DNA from: JAICXG01 sp036494545
Lineage (GTDB): Bacteria; Verrucomicrobiota; Verrucomicrobiia; Chthoniobacterales; UBA10450
DNA length: 64,000 nucleotides
Reading direction: 5' to 3'
Assembly: GCA_036494545.1 (NCBI GenBank)
Contig: DASXOB010000006.1
Span: 186,001 to 250,000, forward strand
The position numbers and the translations under genes are program-made. This document shows positions 9,020 to 17,159 of this stretch, one piece after another; the first letter of the stretch is position 1; every line of letters starts with the position of its first letter. The notes under the pieces are model-generated. The model did not search any database. It saw only the letters and a program-made list of their open reading frames with translations, and was not told the DNA's origin.

Positions 9020-10812
9020 CAGTGGAAAATCGTGAAATAAAGCAGCACAACCACGCCGAGCCCGAAGAGGAAGCCATAGGCCTGTAGGTTACCGACCTGC
9101 AGGAGGCGCAGCAGAAAGCCACCGCTCCAAGTGCCGCCGCTTAGGCCGCGGATGATTGCGCCGTCCAGAATCCAGCGGTCGACAAAACCGGCGAACGACG
9201 CGAGCAGGTCCTCTGTCCATCGGATGAGCCAGGCGTAAAATTCGTCGAGGTAAAATCGTTCGCTAAAAAGCGGGATACTAATCGGTTCCTCGCTCCGGTT
9301 ACGATAAAGAAAGACAGCGCCCAGGACGCCGACGAGCAAACAGCCAAACGCGACGATCGGAACGACGAGCAGCTTTTCCTTTTCGTTAGGCAATGTGAGG
9401 AAGCGCGCCGCGAAAAAGCCGAAGCCGCCGATCGCCGCCGGAATGGCGAGCAGCATGAGCGGAATTGTCATCACTGCCGGCGATTCGCCACTCTGCGCCG
9501 CCATCTGACTGCGCGGCCGTCCGAACAGGGCCACGATGACCAGGCGCGTCATGTAGAATGCGGTGAGGAGGGCTGTGAGTGCGCCGAGGACGAAAATTGA
9601 CAGGCTGCGCTGGAAGGCGAGCGCGAGGATGGCATCCTTGCTAAAGAAGCCGCTGAAGCCCGGAAACCCGATGAGCGCGAGCGTGCCGATGAGGAAGGTG
9701 AGAAATGTGATCGGCAACCGCTTGGCCAGACCACCCATTTTCCAAATGTTCTGTTCGTGGTGGAGCATGTAAATGATCGAGCCTGAGCCGAGGAAGAGCA
9801 GTGCTTTAAAGGCGGCGTGAGTGAAAAGGTGAAACATCGCCGCCGCGCCGGAGGCGAGCCCAACCGCCATCACCATGTAGCCAAGTTGGGAGAGGGTGGA
9901 GTAAGCGAGAATGCGTTTGATGTCATCCTGCTGTGTCGCCATCAGCGCCGCCAGAAGGGCAGTGATTGTGCCGATCCAGGCGACGACGAGTAGTGCGGTT
10001 GAGGAGGCGTTGATCAGAAAGCCAACCCGCACCAGCATGTAAACACCCGCCGCCACCATGGTCGCTGCATGGATCAGGGCCGAGACCGGCGTCGGACCTT
10101 CCATGGCGTCGGGCAACCAGACGTGTAGGGGGAACTGGGCGGACTTTCCGACCGCGCCGCAAAAGACGCACAGCGCCGCAATCGTTAGGTAAGTTGGATG
10201 GCTCGTCAGGCGATTCAGGTTTGTCGCGATACCGTCGAAGCCCAGCGAACCGGTCGCCGACCAAACCATCAAAATGCCAAGCATGAACCCGAAGTCGCCG
10301 ATGCGATTGGTGATGAACGCCTTCTTCGCTGCCTCGGCGGCCGAGGCGCGTTCGAACCAATGGCCGATGAGCAACCAGGAACTGACGCCGACCAGCTCCC
10401 AAAAGATGAACATCATGACGAAGTTGTTCGCCAGCACAATGCCGAGCATGGAGAACATGAAGAGGGAAAGACCGGCGAAGTAGCGTGATTTTCCCTCGTC
10501 CGAGCCCATGTAGCCTAACGAGTAGATATGAATGAGCGCGCCTACGCCGGTGACCATGAAAAGCATCGAGCGGCTGAGCGGATCGAGAGCGAGCCCGAGT
10601 GGGACCGAGAAGGTAGAACCAAGATCAATCCACAGAAACGATGGCGCGGCAGAAGTCTCTTGGAAGAAAATTATCGCCGCGCAGACGAAACTTCCAAGAA
10701 CGGCCGCGACCGAAATGAGCGCGCTAATTGTTCGCAGCGGCCGGGTAGCAATCGTGATGACAAAAACTGAAACGAGCGGAAGCAAAAGCGCGATCCAGGG
10801 AAGCGTGCTCAC
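9019..10812 (-). CDS. nuoL: NADH-quinone oxidoreductase subunit L
   Basis: Largest antiporter-like subunit of complex I, 597 residues, with the long lateral helix expected near the C-terminus. Recognisable blocks are FWELVGVSSWLLIGHW, QFPLHVWLPDAMEGPTPVSA, LIHAATMVAAGVYMLVR and DIKRILAYSTLSQLGYM. It is separated from nuoK by a gene for a secreted beta-propeller protein (11060-12112), an unusual interruption. The 247 bases upstream (10813-11059) hold no recognisable gene or site. Confidence 0.95.
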   Translation of the reverse strand: MSTLPWIALLLPLVSVFVITIATRPLRTISALISVAAVLGSFVCAAIIFFQETSAAPSFLWIDLGSTFSVPLGLALDPLSRSMLFMVTGVGALIHIYSLGYMGSDEGKSRYFAGLSLFMFSMLGIVLANNFVMMFIFWELVGVSSWLLIGHWFERASAAEAAKKAFITNRIGDFGFMLGILMVWSATGSLGFDGIATNLNRLTSHPTYLTIAALCVFCGAVGKSAQFPLHVWLPDAMEGPTPVSALIHAATMVAAGVYMLVRVGFLINASSTALLVVAWIGTITALLAALMATQQDDIKRILAYSTLSQLGYMVMAVGLASGAAAMFHLFTHAAFKALLFLGSGSIIYMLHHEQNIWKMGGLAKRLPITFLTFLIGTLALIGFPGFSGFFSKDAILALAFQRSLSIFVLGALTALLTAFYMTRLVIVALFGRPRSQMAAQSGESPAVMTIPLMLLAIPAAIGGFGFFAARFLTLPNEKEKLLVVPIVAFGCLLVGVLGAVFLYRNRSEEPISIPLFSERFYLDEFYAWLIRWTEDLLASFAGFVDRWILDGAIIRGLSGGTWSGGFLLRLLQVGNLQAYGFLFGLGVVVLLYFTIFH

Positions 10813-11059
10813 GATAAGTGCCTTGGACCGCTCACTTGGTTACCCGGAATGTTGGTTTCTTGCGAGACGATCATTTCCAAAACTTCCGAGGCTCGATGTT
10901 CGTGACACTTAGCAGGCGGCCAATGCCACCTCGCAATCGATCGAGTGAGTAAGGCAGGCGAACATTCATTCGGGACACTGCGCATTATTTTGAGCGACTC
11001 AACCCCGGCTTACGGGCGCCTTCTACCCGGTGATGGAGAACTCCAGCTTGGGACTGAAA

Positions 11060-12112
11060 TCAGAATACTAATGAAATGTTCCTGCGCTTCTGCTTTCCCG
11101 ATTGCAACGCGGCGGCGCGGGGACTTCCGTTCGCGAGGTTGATTACAGCCGGCGCGTAGCCCGCCCGGTAAATTGAAGCGCCGTAGCAGACTGCGGCGCT
11201 TCCTTCTCGGGCGTAGCGGATACGATTTAGCTTCGCGTCCCAATGCTCAACATATGAACAATTCGCCGTCATCGTGCTGCCAGGGATCGGCACATAGCGG
11301 TTTTCCGTGAGAGTGAGGAAGGCCGCTTCACCGGTCAAGGGGAATGGCGCTGCCCAGTTTGGCGAAAGCTGTACAAAATGAGGGGTGGTCAAATCGAGGG
11401 CGAAGACGGTGTCGCCGTCAGTGCTATTGAGGTGTAATTCACAGAAGGCCAAGCGAAGCGCACCGTCGAAAAGGAAGCGGCGGTCTTCATTCCCTACCTC
11501 GTGCAACAGATCCATCACGCCGAAGAACCCCGGTAACTTCCCGAATTCAGTTTCAGTCCCAGTTTTCAAGTCCCGGAGGAGAAAATGTTTTCCGTGGCCG
11601 GGCAGGTTGTATTGATCCTCTTCATCGCTCGGATCTTCGCGCAGGATCAATTCAACAGAACCGTCCGGCGCGCGATAGCTCGTTACGGCTTCAGGCGGAG
11701 GCGAGGGCGAGGCATTTTGGTCTGCGGGAATAGACGTGTCGGTGTCTTCCGGTTCGAAGTCTGTGAAGAAACTAGAATTCTTAGTCCGGCTATACCAATC
11801 TGGCGCGACCTCCAGTTTCGCGAGATGGTGGCTTCGAGGATTGATGCTCCAGAACTCGCGGACGTCATCAGGCTTCTGCCGTGTAAAGAGGATCACCGAG
11901 CCATCAGCGGAAAAGACGGGAGATGTGTCTTGTCCAGAATCGCTGTGGGTCAGTTGACGCGAGAGCTTTCCATTTTCGCGGTAGAGGTAGATGTGTGAAT
12001 GGCTGGCCCCTTTCGGTCGAAGGTAGCGAATCGCGATGGCGATCTCGGGATCGGCGTCGAGAGACGACATGCTTACGGCTATACTGATAAGAGTAAAGCA
12101 GACGAATCGCAT
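11060..12112 (-). CDS. exported WD40/PD40-like beta-propeller protein within the nuo cluster
   Basis: A 350-residue protein with a signal peptide (about 1-20, ending SLDA-D). After it comes a TolB/PD40-type repeat: LSRQLTHSDSGQDTSPVFSADGSVILFTRQ, quoted here only as the pattern LTHSDSGQDTSPVFSADGS, which is a classic propeller blade, and later less regular blades. A Pro/Ser linker occurs near residue 130. It is likely periplasmic. It lies in the nuo orientation between nuoK and nuoL but belongs to no known complex I subunit; whether it assists the complex or is a passenger cannot be told. Confidence 0.6.
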   Translation of the reverse strand: MRFVCFTLISIAVSMSSLDADPEIAIAIRYLRPKGASHSHIYLYRENGKLSRQLTHSDSGQDTSPVFSADGSVILFTRQKPDDVREFWSINPRSHHLAKLEVAPDWYSRTKNSSFFTDFEPEDTDTSIPADQNASPSPPPEAVTSYRAPDGSVELILREDPSDEEDQYNLPGHGKHFLLRDLKTGTETEFGKLPGFFGVMDLLHEVGNEDRRFLFDGALRLAFCELHLNSTDGDTVFALDLTTPHFVQLSPNWAAPFPLTGEAAFLTLTENRYVPIPGSTMTANCSYVEHWDAKLNRIRYAREGSAAVCYGASIYRAGYAPAVINLANGSPRAAALQSGKQKRRNISLVF

Positions 12113-12260
12113 TTATTTGTTAGGCTAAGATCTAATCGAGGTGCAACGCCGGCGATTGCGGGTGCGGCGATTGGCTGTCAAGGCACGGAAAGGGTCTCAC
12201 GAGAAGGCAAAGGGCCGTGACTCCCCAGAGTTATCTTTGGAAACCTGCTTTCCTTTGTGA

Positions 12261-12320
12261 CCTAACAACTCCTTGATTTACTGGATTGCCAATCTTCAAT
12301 TCAGTTCCTTTATTCGTTAG
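12261..12320. repeat. facing pair of CCTAAC-type words in the spacer before nuoK's neighbour
   Basis: The 250-base spacer between the propeller gene and nuoK holds CCTAACAA at 12261-12268 and TCGTTAGG at 12313-12320, in opposite orientation, and a third GTTAGGC at about 12119. A facing pair of this kind resembles uptake-sequence pairs at transcript ends in Neisseria, but the 44 bases between them show no strong stem. No gene is seen in this spacer. Confidence 0.5.
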
Positions 12321-12362
12321 GCGATTGCCTGGCACTCTTTGACTCGATAGGTTGACGCGGTT

Positions 12363-12683
12363 CTAGAACTTCAACGTGTTGATGTCCTCGACATGCGTCG
12401 TTCGCCGGGCGCGATAGAGGGCGACGATGATGGCAAGTCCGACCGCCACTTCCGCAGCCGCCACGGTGATGATGAAGAAGACGAAGACCTGGCCGTGATA
12501 ATTGGGCTGGCCTAACGAATCGAGGCGGAAGCGCGAGAAGGCGACGAGGGAGAGGTTGGCCCCGTTCAGCATCAACTCGAGCGACATGAAAATAATGATG
12601 ATATTCCGTCGCAGGAGCACGCCGGCGAAGCCGATGGTGAAAAGAAGTCCGCTCACCACGAGATAGTCGCCTAATGTCACCAT
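12363..12683 (-). CDS. nuoK: NADH-quinone oxidoreductase subunit K
   Basis: Small three-helix subunit of the complex I membrane arm, 106 residues, with the family blocks IIFMSLELMLNGANLSLVAF and FFIITVAAAEVAVGLAI holding the conserved membrane glutamates. It begins three bases after the nuoJ stop, so nuoJ and nuoK are co-translated. Confidence 0.95.
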   Translation of the reverse strand: MVTLGDYLVVSGLLFTIGFAGVLLRRNIIIIFMSLELMLNGANLSLVAFSRFRLDSLGQPNYHGQVFVFFIITVAAAEVAVGLAIIVALYRARRTTHVEDINTLKF

Positions 12684-12686
12684 GGC

Positions 12687-13190
12687 TTAGCGCAGTTCCT
12701 TTTTGCTCAGCACGATTACACCAATGGTCGCGACCAGGATAAGGATGCCGATCACCTGAAGCGGCAGGTTGTAGTTCCCGAAAAGAAGCAGTCCGACGCT
12801 ATGGACGTCGTCCGTCCGCGCCTGAGGCAATGTGGGAAAAGGTAGGTTGGCGATCGCCAAGTGGTTGATGACCGCGTAAAGCTGAAAGAAAAAGATTACC
12901 GCGACGGCCGCGCCGCCGCCGAAGGCGAGGAAGTTGATCCGACGCCGTTCTTCCGCTCGCAAGTCGAGCAACATGATGATGAAAAGGAAGAGGACCATGA
13001 CGGCCCCTGCGTAGACCAACACCTGAATGGTCCCGAGAAAAAAGGCGTCAAGCGAGACGAAGAGCGCCGCCAAGCCAATGAAGCAGACGACCAAACTGAG
13101 TGCGCTCGCTACCGGATTGCGATTGATAATGACCGCTGTTCCGAAGATGAGCATGAGCGCAGAGAAGAGCCAAAAGAACAAAGGCGACAT
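12687..13190 (-). CDS. nuoJ: NADH-quinone oxidoreductase subunit J
   Basis: Membrane-arm subunit of complex I, 167 residues and five hydrophobic helices. The family signature is seen in NPVASALSLVVCFIGLAALF and QVLVYAGAVMVLFLFIIMLL, where the helix with the pi-bulge lies. It sits 11 bases after nuoI and just before nuoK, the normal order. Confidence 0.95.
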   Translation of the reverse strand: MSPLFFWLFSALMLIFGTAVIINRNPVASALSLVVCFIGLAALFVSLDAFFLGTIQVLVYAGAVMVLFLFIIMLLDLRAEERRRINFLAFGGGAAVAVIFFFQLYAVINHLAIANLPFPTLPQARTDDVHSVGLLLFGNYNLPLQVIGILILVATIGVIVLSKKELR

Positions 13191-13201
13191 TTGCTAAGCT
13201 C

Positions 13202-13732
13202 TTACTTCTTCTCGTTCCATTTCAGCACCAGCCCGTGAAGAGTGCCGCCGATCTCGATCAGCTTCTCTTTGTTGTGCACCATTTCTTCTCGCGTGTAGCC
13301 GGTGATGGCGTAATCTTTTCTCAGGAAAATGGCCTGCTCCGGGCAGACTTCTTCGCACATTCCGCAGTAGATGCAGCGGATCATGTCGATGTCGAATTCT
13401 TCCGGATACTTCTCCACTTTGGCGAAACGGTCGCCTGACGGAATCTCACCGGGTACGATCTTGATCGCGCGCGGCGGGCAGATGAATTCGCAAAGCTGAC
13501 AAGCGACACAGCGGACGCGATCGCGTTCGTCCTTCACCAGGGCCGGTGCGCCGCGATAGTGATCGGGCAAATGGCTATCCCATTTTTGCTCTGGGTATTG
13601 CATCGTCACCTTGGTTTGCCCGGTGAGCATGTTCTTGAGATGGCGAAAAGTAATGGCCATCCCACCCAGGATCGCGGGCAGGTAAAGCTTCTCCGACCAT
13701 TTCAAATTGGGACGCGGGACGGTGATGGCCAT
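13202..13732 (-). CDS. nuoI: NADH-quinone oxidoreductase subunit I (two 4Fe-4S clusters)
   Basis: Peripheral-arm ferredoxin-like subunit that carries clusters N6a and N6b towards quinone. The 176-residue protein has two CxxCxxCxxxCP motifs: CVACQLCEFICPP and CIYCGMCEEVCPE. I chose the ATG at 13732, giving MAITVPRPNLKWSEK; the frame continues to 13798, but that part is encoded by a repeat-like spacer sequence and is probably not translated. Confidence 0.95.
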   Translation of the reverse strand: MAITVPRPNLKWSEKLYLPAILGGMAITFRHLKNMLTGQTKVTMQYPEQKWDSHLPDHYRGAPALVKDERDRVRCVACQLCEFICPPRAIKIVPGEIPSGDRFAKVEKYPEEFDIDMIRCIYCGMCEEVCPEQAIFLRKDYAITGYTREEMVHNKEKLIEIGGTLHGLVLKWNEKK

Positions 13733-13742
13733 GGAGCAATTG

Positions 13743-13836
13743 AATGAATCAGGAAGGCAGCAAAGCCGGAAAAGTCCGCAAAAGTGCCCACTCAGCATGA
13801 CCGACCCTTCCTGCTTTCCTCTTTTCCTGATTCATT
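13743..13836. repeat. 94-base element with 13-base inverted ends between nuoH and nuoI
   Basis: AATGAATCAGGAA at 13743-13755 is perfectly inverted at 13824-13836. The purine-rich interior repeats with a period of about eight bases (CAGGAAGG, CAGCAAAG, CCGGAAAA, and on the other arm AGGAAAG, CAGGAAGGG on the opposite strand). It fills the spacer between two nuo genes that would normally abut. It could be a MITE-like insertion, a structured mRNA element or degenerate repeat DNA. Confidence 0.55.
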
Positions 13837-13838
13837 TC

Positions 13839-14957
13839 TTATCTCGGCATGCAGGCGATGATGATCGCGGCGAGGAAGATGTTCACGAGCGCGATCTCGA
13901 AAAAGAAAACCCAGCCAAGTCGCATGAGCTGATCGTACCGAAAGCGCGGCAGGGTCCACCGGACCCAAATAAAGAAGAGCAAAACGATCGCGACTTTGGT
14001 GAAGAAAACGAAAATGTTGAAAAGTCCGCCCAACACTCCGAGCCAGCCGCCTAACGATCCATCGATCAGAAGCCAGTGAAAACCCTGCGCGTGGTTCCAC
14101 CCCGGCACCGGCAGATGCCAGCCGCCGAGGAACAAAGTCACGATAATGGCGGAGCCGGTAATCATCGCTGCGTATTCGCCGAGGAAGAAGAGGGCGAACT
14201 TCATTGAGCTGTACTCGGTGTGATAGCCGCCAACGAGTTCCGTTTCCGCCTCCGGCAAATCGAAGGGAAGGCGGTTTGTTTCCGCGAAGATCGCGATCGT
14301 GAAAACGACAAAGGAGATGAACATCGGAATGGCGAGCAGCCATTTCCAACCGTCGGTCCAATGGCCGATGAAGGGCGCAATGAGCCAGCCGTTCTCAATC
14401 TGGTAGCGTACGATGGTCGTTAGGCGGAGTTGGCCGACGAGCAGGAAAATGGGGATGACGGACAGTCCTAACGAGAGTTCGTAGGAGATCATCTGCGAAC
14501 TGGAACGGACTCCGCCAAGGAATGGATATTTGGAATTGGAAGCCCAGCCAGCGAGGACGATTCCGTAAACGCCTAACGATGCGATGGCGAAGACGTAGAG
14601 GACGCCAACGTTGATATCGGCGATCACCATCGGCACGCCGAAGAGTGAGCTTCCGAATGGAACCACTGCGATTGTCATGATCGCCGGCACCATTGCGAGG
14701 CAAGGTGCGAGCCAGTAATAGAACGTGTTGACGCTCGAGGGCGTGAAGTCCTCCTTGAGAATGAACTTCATCGCGTCCGCGATCGGCTGGAACAAACCAG
14801 CGGGCCCAACGCGGTTTGGGCCGAGTCGATCCTGAATCAGCGCGCTCACCCGGCGTTCCGCGTAAACGCTGTAGGAAACCATCGGCAGGATGACGACAAA
14901 AACGATCGCGACGATTTTGATCAGGGAAGTGATAACGAGAAAGAGCGTCGGATCCAT
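13839..14957 (-). CDS. nuoH: NADH-quinone oxidoreductase subunit H
   Basis: Membrane subunit that forms the quinone-binding chamber of complex I. The 372-residue protein contains LIQDRLGPNRVGPAG, FAETNRLPFDLPEAETEL and GGYHTEYSSMKFALFF, the loops that contact NuoB and NuoD. It follows nuoG by nine bases. Three exact CCTAACGA-type words (14417, 14467, 14572) and one at 14050 lie inside this gene, the densest cluster in the window. Confidence 0.95.
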   Translation of the reverse strand: MDPTLFLVITSLIKIVAIVFVVILPMVSYSVYAERRVSALIQDRLGPNRVGPAGLFQPIADAMKFILKEDFTPSSVNTFYYWLAPCLAMVPAIMTIAVVPFGSSLFGVPMVIADINVGVLYVFAIASLGVYGIVLAGWASNSKYPFLGGVRSSSQMISYELSLGLSVIPIFLLVGQLRLTTIVRYQIENGWLIAPFIGHWTDGWKWLLAIPMFISFVVFTIAIFAETNRLPFDLPEAETELVGGYHTEYSSMKFALFFLGEYAAMITGSAIIVTLFLGGWHLPVPGWNHAQGFHWLLIDGSLGGWLGVLGGLFNIFVFFTKVAIVLLFFIWVRWTLPRFRYDQLMRLGWVFFFEIALVNIFLAAIIIACMPR

Positions 14958-14966
14958 GCGCCACGA

Positions 14967-16685
14967 CTATTGTGAGTGTTTCTCCTTCTCGCGTTCCCGC
15001 ACTTTTGTGTCCGCGGGTTCACCCGGCGGGTTGGGCGAGCGGTCGGTTTGTAAAAGCTGCACGCCGAGGTCGCCGATACGGCTCAAGGTCAAACCGTCGA
15101 ACTCCGGTGTGGCTTCACTCATTTGACGGAAAACGTCCTCAATCGTGTAAATGCCGTTGCCGCCGGTGAGCGCTTGAAGCAGGTCACGCAAAGTCTCCCA
15201 ATCATCCCGCGATTGACCTGGCCCGCGTACGGCGCGGTTGAGACGTTGCAGGCGTCCTTTCCCGTTGATCATCGAACCGCGTTTCTCGGCAAATCCGAAC
15301 GATGGGAGAACGGCGCTCGCGAATTCGGTTGTTTCGTTTGAGAGCAAGTCCATCACGATATAAACCGGCAGACGTTCCATGAATTCACTCGTCAGACCAA
15401 GGCGGAGTGGATTTTCGCCTAACGAAATCAATGCCTGGATTTGGCCCGAGGTCAGCGCGTCGTAGATTTGCCGCAGTCTCGCCCCGTCTTCCGAAGCGAC
15501 GCCGAGGAGGCGCGCGCCGTTGGTGTTTGGATTGCGATCTTCGCTCAGGAGAATGTCATCGCCCGCTCCGGTTCTCGGAACGATATCAATCAGGGTCACG
15601 TCTAACGCCCTCGCGAGCTGGCCCGTGAGCCAGAGTTCCTCGTTGGTCATCCGGCCGGAAGCGAGGATAGCGATCTGCCAACTGACGAACGGTTTTAGCT
15701 GTGCAACCACGGTTTCGATGGCGTGGCTCCATGTCGTGGGTTTCAAGAGGTTTTCTTCGCGCACGAGCGGCTCGAGCAGGCGACGCTCACCTTGCAGGTA
15801 ATCGAAATTCAAGCGCCCGTAATCGCACATCCAACAGGAATTCACCGCGTCGTTCTCGCGCGGCGTCTGGCGATAAATGGTGTCTTCGCGCGCGCCGATG
15901 ATCGTGTTGCAACCGGTCGCGCAACTGGTGCAAAAACTCTTCGTTTCCTTCAGGAACCAAACCCGCATCTTGAAGCGAAAATCCGAGGAGGTAAGCGCGC
16001 CGACCGGGCAAATATCCACCGTGTTGAGCGAGTAGTTATTTTCCAGGCGCTTGCCGGGATGAGCGGTAAGGGTCGAATAACTGCCACGGTCGATGAAACC
16101 GAGGACGTCATCCTTTGCAATTTCTTTGCAGAAACGAATGCAGCGCGAGCAAAGAATGCAACGCTCATCGTCAAGCGTAACGCGCGGGCCCACTTCGACG
16201 TTCTTTGGTTTCTTCACCTTATTCTCAAGAAAGCGCGAATCCTGTCGGCCGTATTCGATGCTGAATTCCTGAAGCCGGCATTCGCCAGCCTGATCGCAGA
16301 TCGGGCAATCGAGCGGATGATTGATGAGGAGAAATTCCATTACTCCGCGGCGGTACTCTTCAACCAGCGGTGAATTAGTCCGCACGCCCAATCCCTCGGA
16401 GACATCGGTTGCGCAGCAGATTTGCGGGCGCGGCATCCAACTGATTTCTGGTTTGCCATCCTCGCCTAACGATGGCTTGCGGTCGGGCCCCATTTTCGGC
16501 ATGCCCATTTCAATCAGGCACATGCGGCAATTGCCGGGCGCAGTGAGCTTCTTGTGGTAGCAGTAGCGGGGCACGAAATGCCCCGCCTGTTGACAGGCTT
16601 CAATTACCCGCGTGCCCTTTGGGAATGGATGCCAAACGCCATTGATCTGGACGTTAACCATCGGAATTGTTGCGGCGTCGGACAT
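14967..16685 (-). CDS. nuoG: NADH-quinone oxidoreductase subunit G (short form)
   Basis: Iron-sulfur subunit of the complex I peripheral arm. The 572-residue protein has an N-terminal 2Fe-2S domain (PRYCYHKK..., NCRMC), the His/Cys site HPLDCPICDQAGEC (cluster N5), CILCSRCIRFC with a later CPVGAL (cluster N4), and CTSCATGC followed by SCWMC for the additional 4Fe-4S site. The molybdopterin-like domain is shorter than in the ~900-residue E. coli protein; similar short forms occur in other phyla. The C-terminal tail is polar and Lys/Glu-rich. It lies just after the GxxExxY insertion. Confidence 0.93.
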   Translation of the reverse strand: MSDAATIPMVNVQINGVWHPFPKGTRVIEACQQAGHFVPRYCYHKKLTAPGNCRMCLIEMGMPKMGPDRKPSLGEDGKPEISWMPRPQICCATDVSEGLGVRTNSPLVEEYRRGVMEFLLINHPLDCPICDQAGECRLQEFSIEYGRQDSRFLENKVKKPKNVEVGPRVTLDDERCILCSRCIRFCKEIAKDDVLGFIDRGSYSTLTAHPGKRLENNYSLNTVDICPVGALTSSDFRFKMRVWFLKETKSFCTSCATGCNTIIGAREDTIYRQTPRENDAVNSCWMCDYGRLNFDYLQGERRLLEPLVREENLLKPTTWSHAIETVVAQLKPFVSWQIAILASGRMTNEELWLTGQLARALDVTLIDIVPRTGAGDDILLSEDRNPNTNGARLLGVASEDGARLRQIYDALTSGQIQALISLGENPLRLGLTSEFMERLPVYIVMDLLSNETTEFASAVLPSFGFAEKRGSMINGKGRLQRLNRAVRGPGQSRDDWETLRDLLQALTGGNGIYTIEDVFRQMSEATPEFDGLTLSRIGDLGVQLLQTDRSPNPPGEPADTKVREREKEKHSQ

Positions 16686-16696
16686 GAAGAGAAATT

Positions 16697-17154
16697 AATT
16701 TGGAAGCCAGGAAACCAGAAAATTAAAAGGAAATGTCTTCTTCGATCGAACGAGAGCGAAACTCGCGGCCGACCCGCTTAGTCGTTAGGCGCGTGGCTGC
16801 AAAGTTGAATAGAAGGCCGCCGAATAGGCCGAGCGCTCTTATGTAAGAGCGCAGGATCGCGAAATGAACTTTTTCCAGCGCGGATGTTGCTTTCAGCCCA
16901 CCAACGATCGCGCTTTCGACAAGCGGATCGGCGCGATGTTCCCCGATCGGCTGCGCTCGGTAAAAAATCGGCATCGGTTTTTGTCGGTCGAATTGAACGC
17001 CGAGGCTGCGCAATTCAATTCCAAGGGCTTCTTCGTAGAGCGATTCCAGAAAGCCAGGACCAAGCTCTGTATGCACGCGAATCGCCGCGGCGATCACGCG
17101 CTCGATGAGTGCTTCATTTCCCAATTCTTTTTCTGGTTTTCTGGTTTCCAAATT
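16697..17154. mobile_element. GxxExxY gene bracketed by 26-base imperfect inverted repeats
   Basis: The stretch at 16697-16722 matches the reverse complement of 17129-17154 at 24 of 26 bases (differences only at positions 10 and 15 of the repeat). The arms are built of eight-base units such as GGAAACCA and GAAAACCA. The right arm encodes the first residues of the GxxExxY protein and the left arm begins one base beyond its stop codon, so the repeats bracket the gene almost exactly. No transposase and no clear target duplication are seen. Calling this a mobile cassette is an inference from the structure and from its place between nuoF and nuoG. Confidence 0.45.
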
Positions 17155-17157
17155 CAT
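16723..17157 (-). CDS. GxxExxY family protein
   Basis: A 144-residue protein of the GxxExxY family, predicted relatives of PD-(D/E)xK nucleases with no established function. The name motif is seen as GPGFLESLYEEAL, and the later strand as GEHRADPLVES then IVGGLKA, followed by the C-terminal LLFNFAATRL. Most members have ELKA where this one has GLKA, so a probable catalytic acid is missing. It lies between nuoEF (stop 17160) and nuoG, and was probably inserted there. Start ATG 17157 was chosen because an upstream extension to 17193 would run into nuoF. Confidence 0.88.
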   Translation of the reverse strand: MNLETRKPEKELGNEALIERVIAAAIRVHTELGPGFLESLYEEALGIELRSLGVQFDRQKPMPIFYRAQPIGEHRADPLVESAIVGGLKATSALEKVHFAILRSYIRALGLFGGLLFNFAATRLTTKRVGREFRSRSIEEDISF

Positions 17158-17159
17158 TC

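Noticed and set aside
15723..16373. Long open frame antisense to nuoG, and similar ones antisense to nuoD (19887-20594), recA-like recN and the kinases (51125-52090)
   Set aside because: They lie wholly opposite well-recognised genes, show no protein-family features and are the expected by-product of GC-rich coding DNA.
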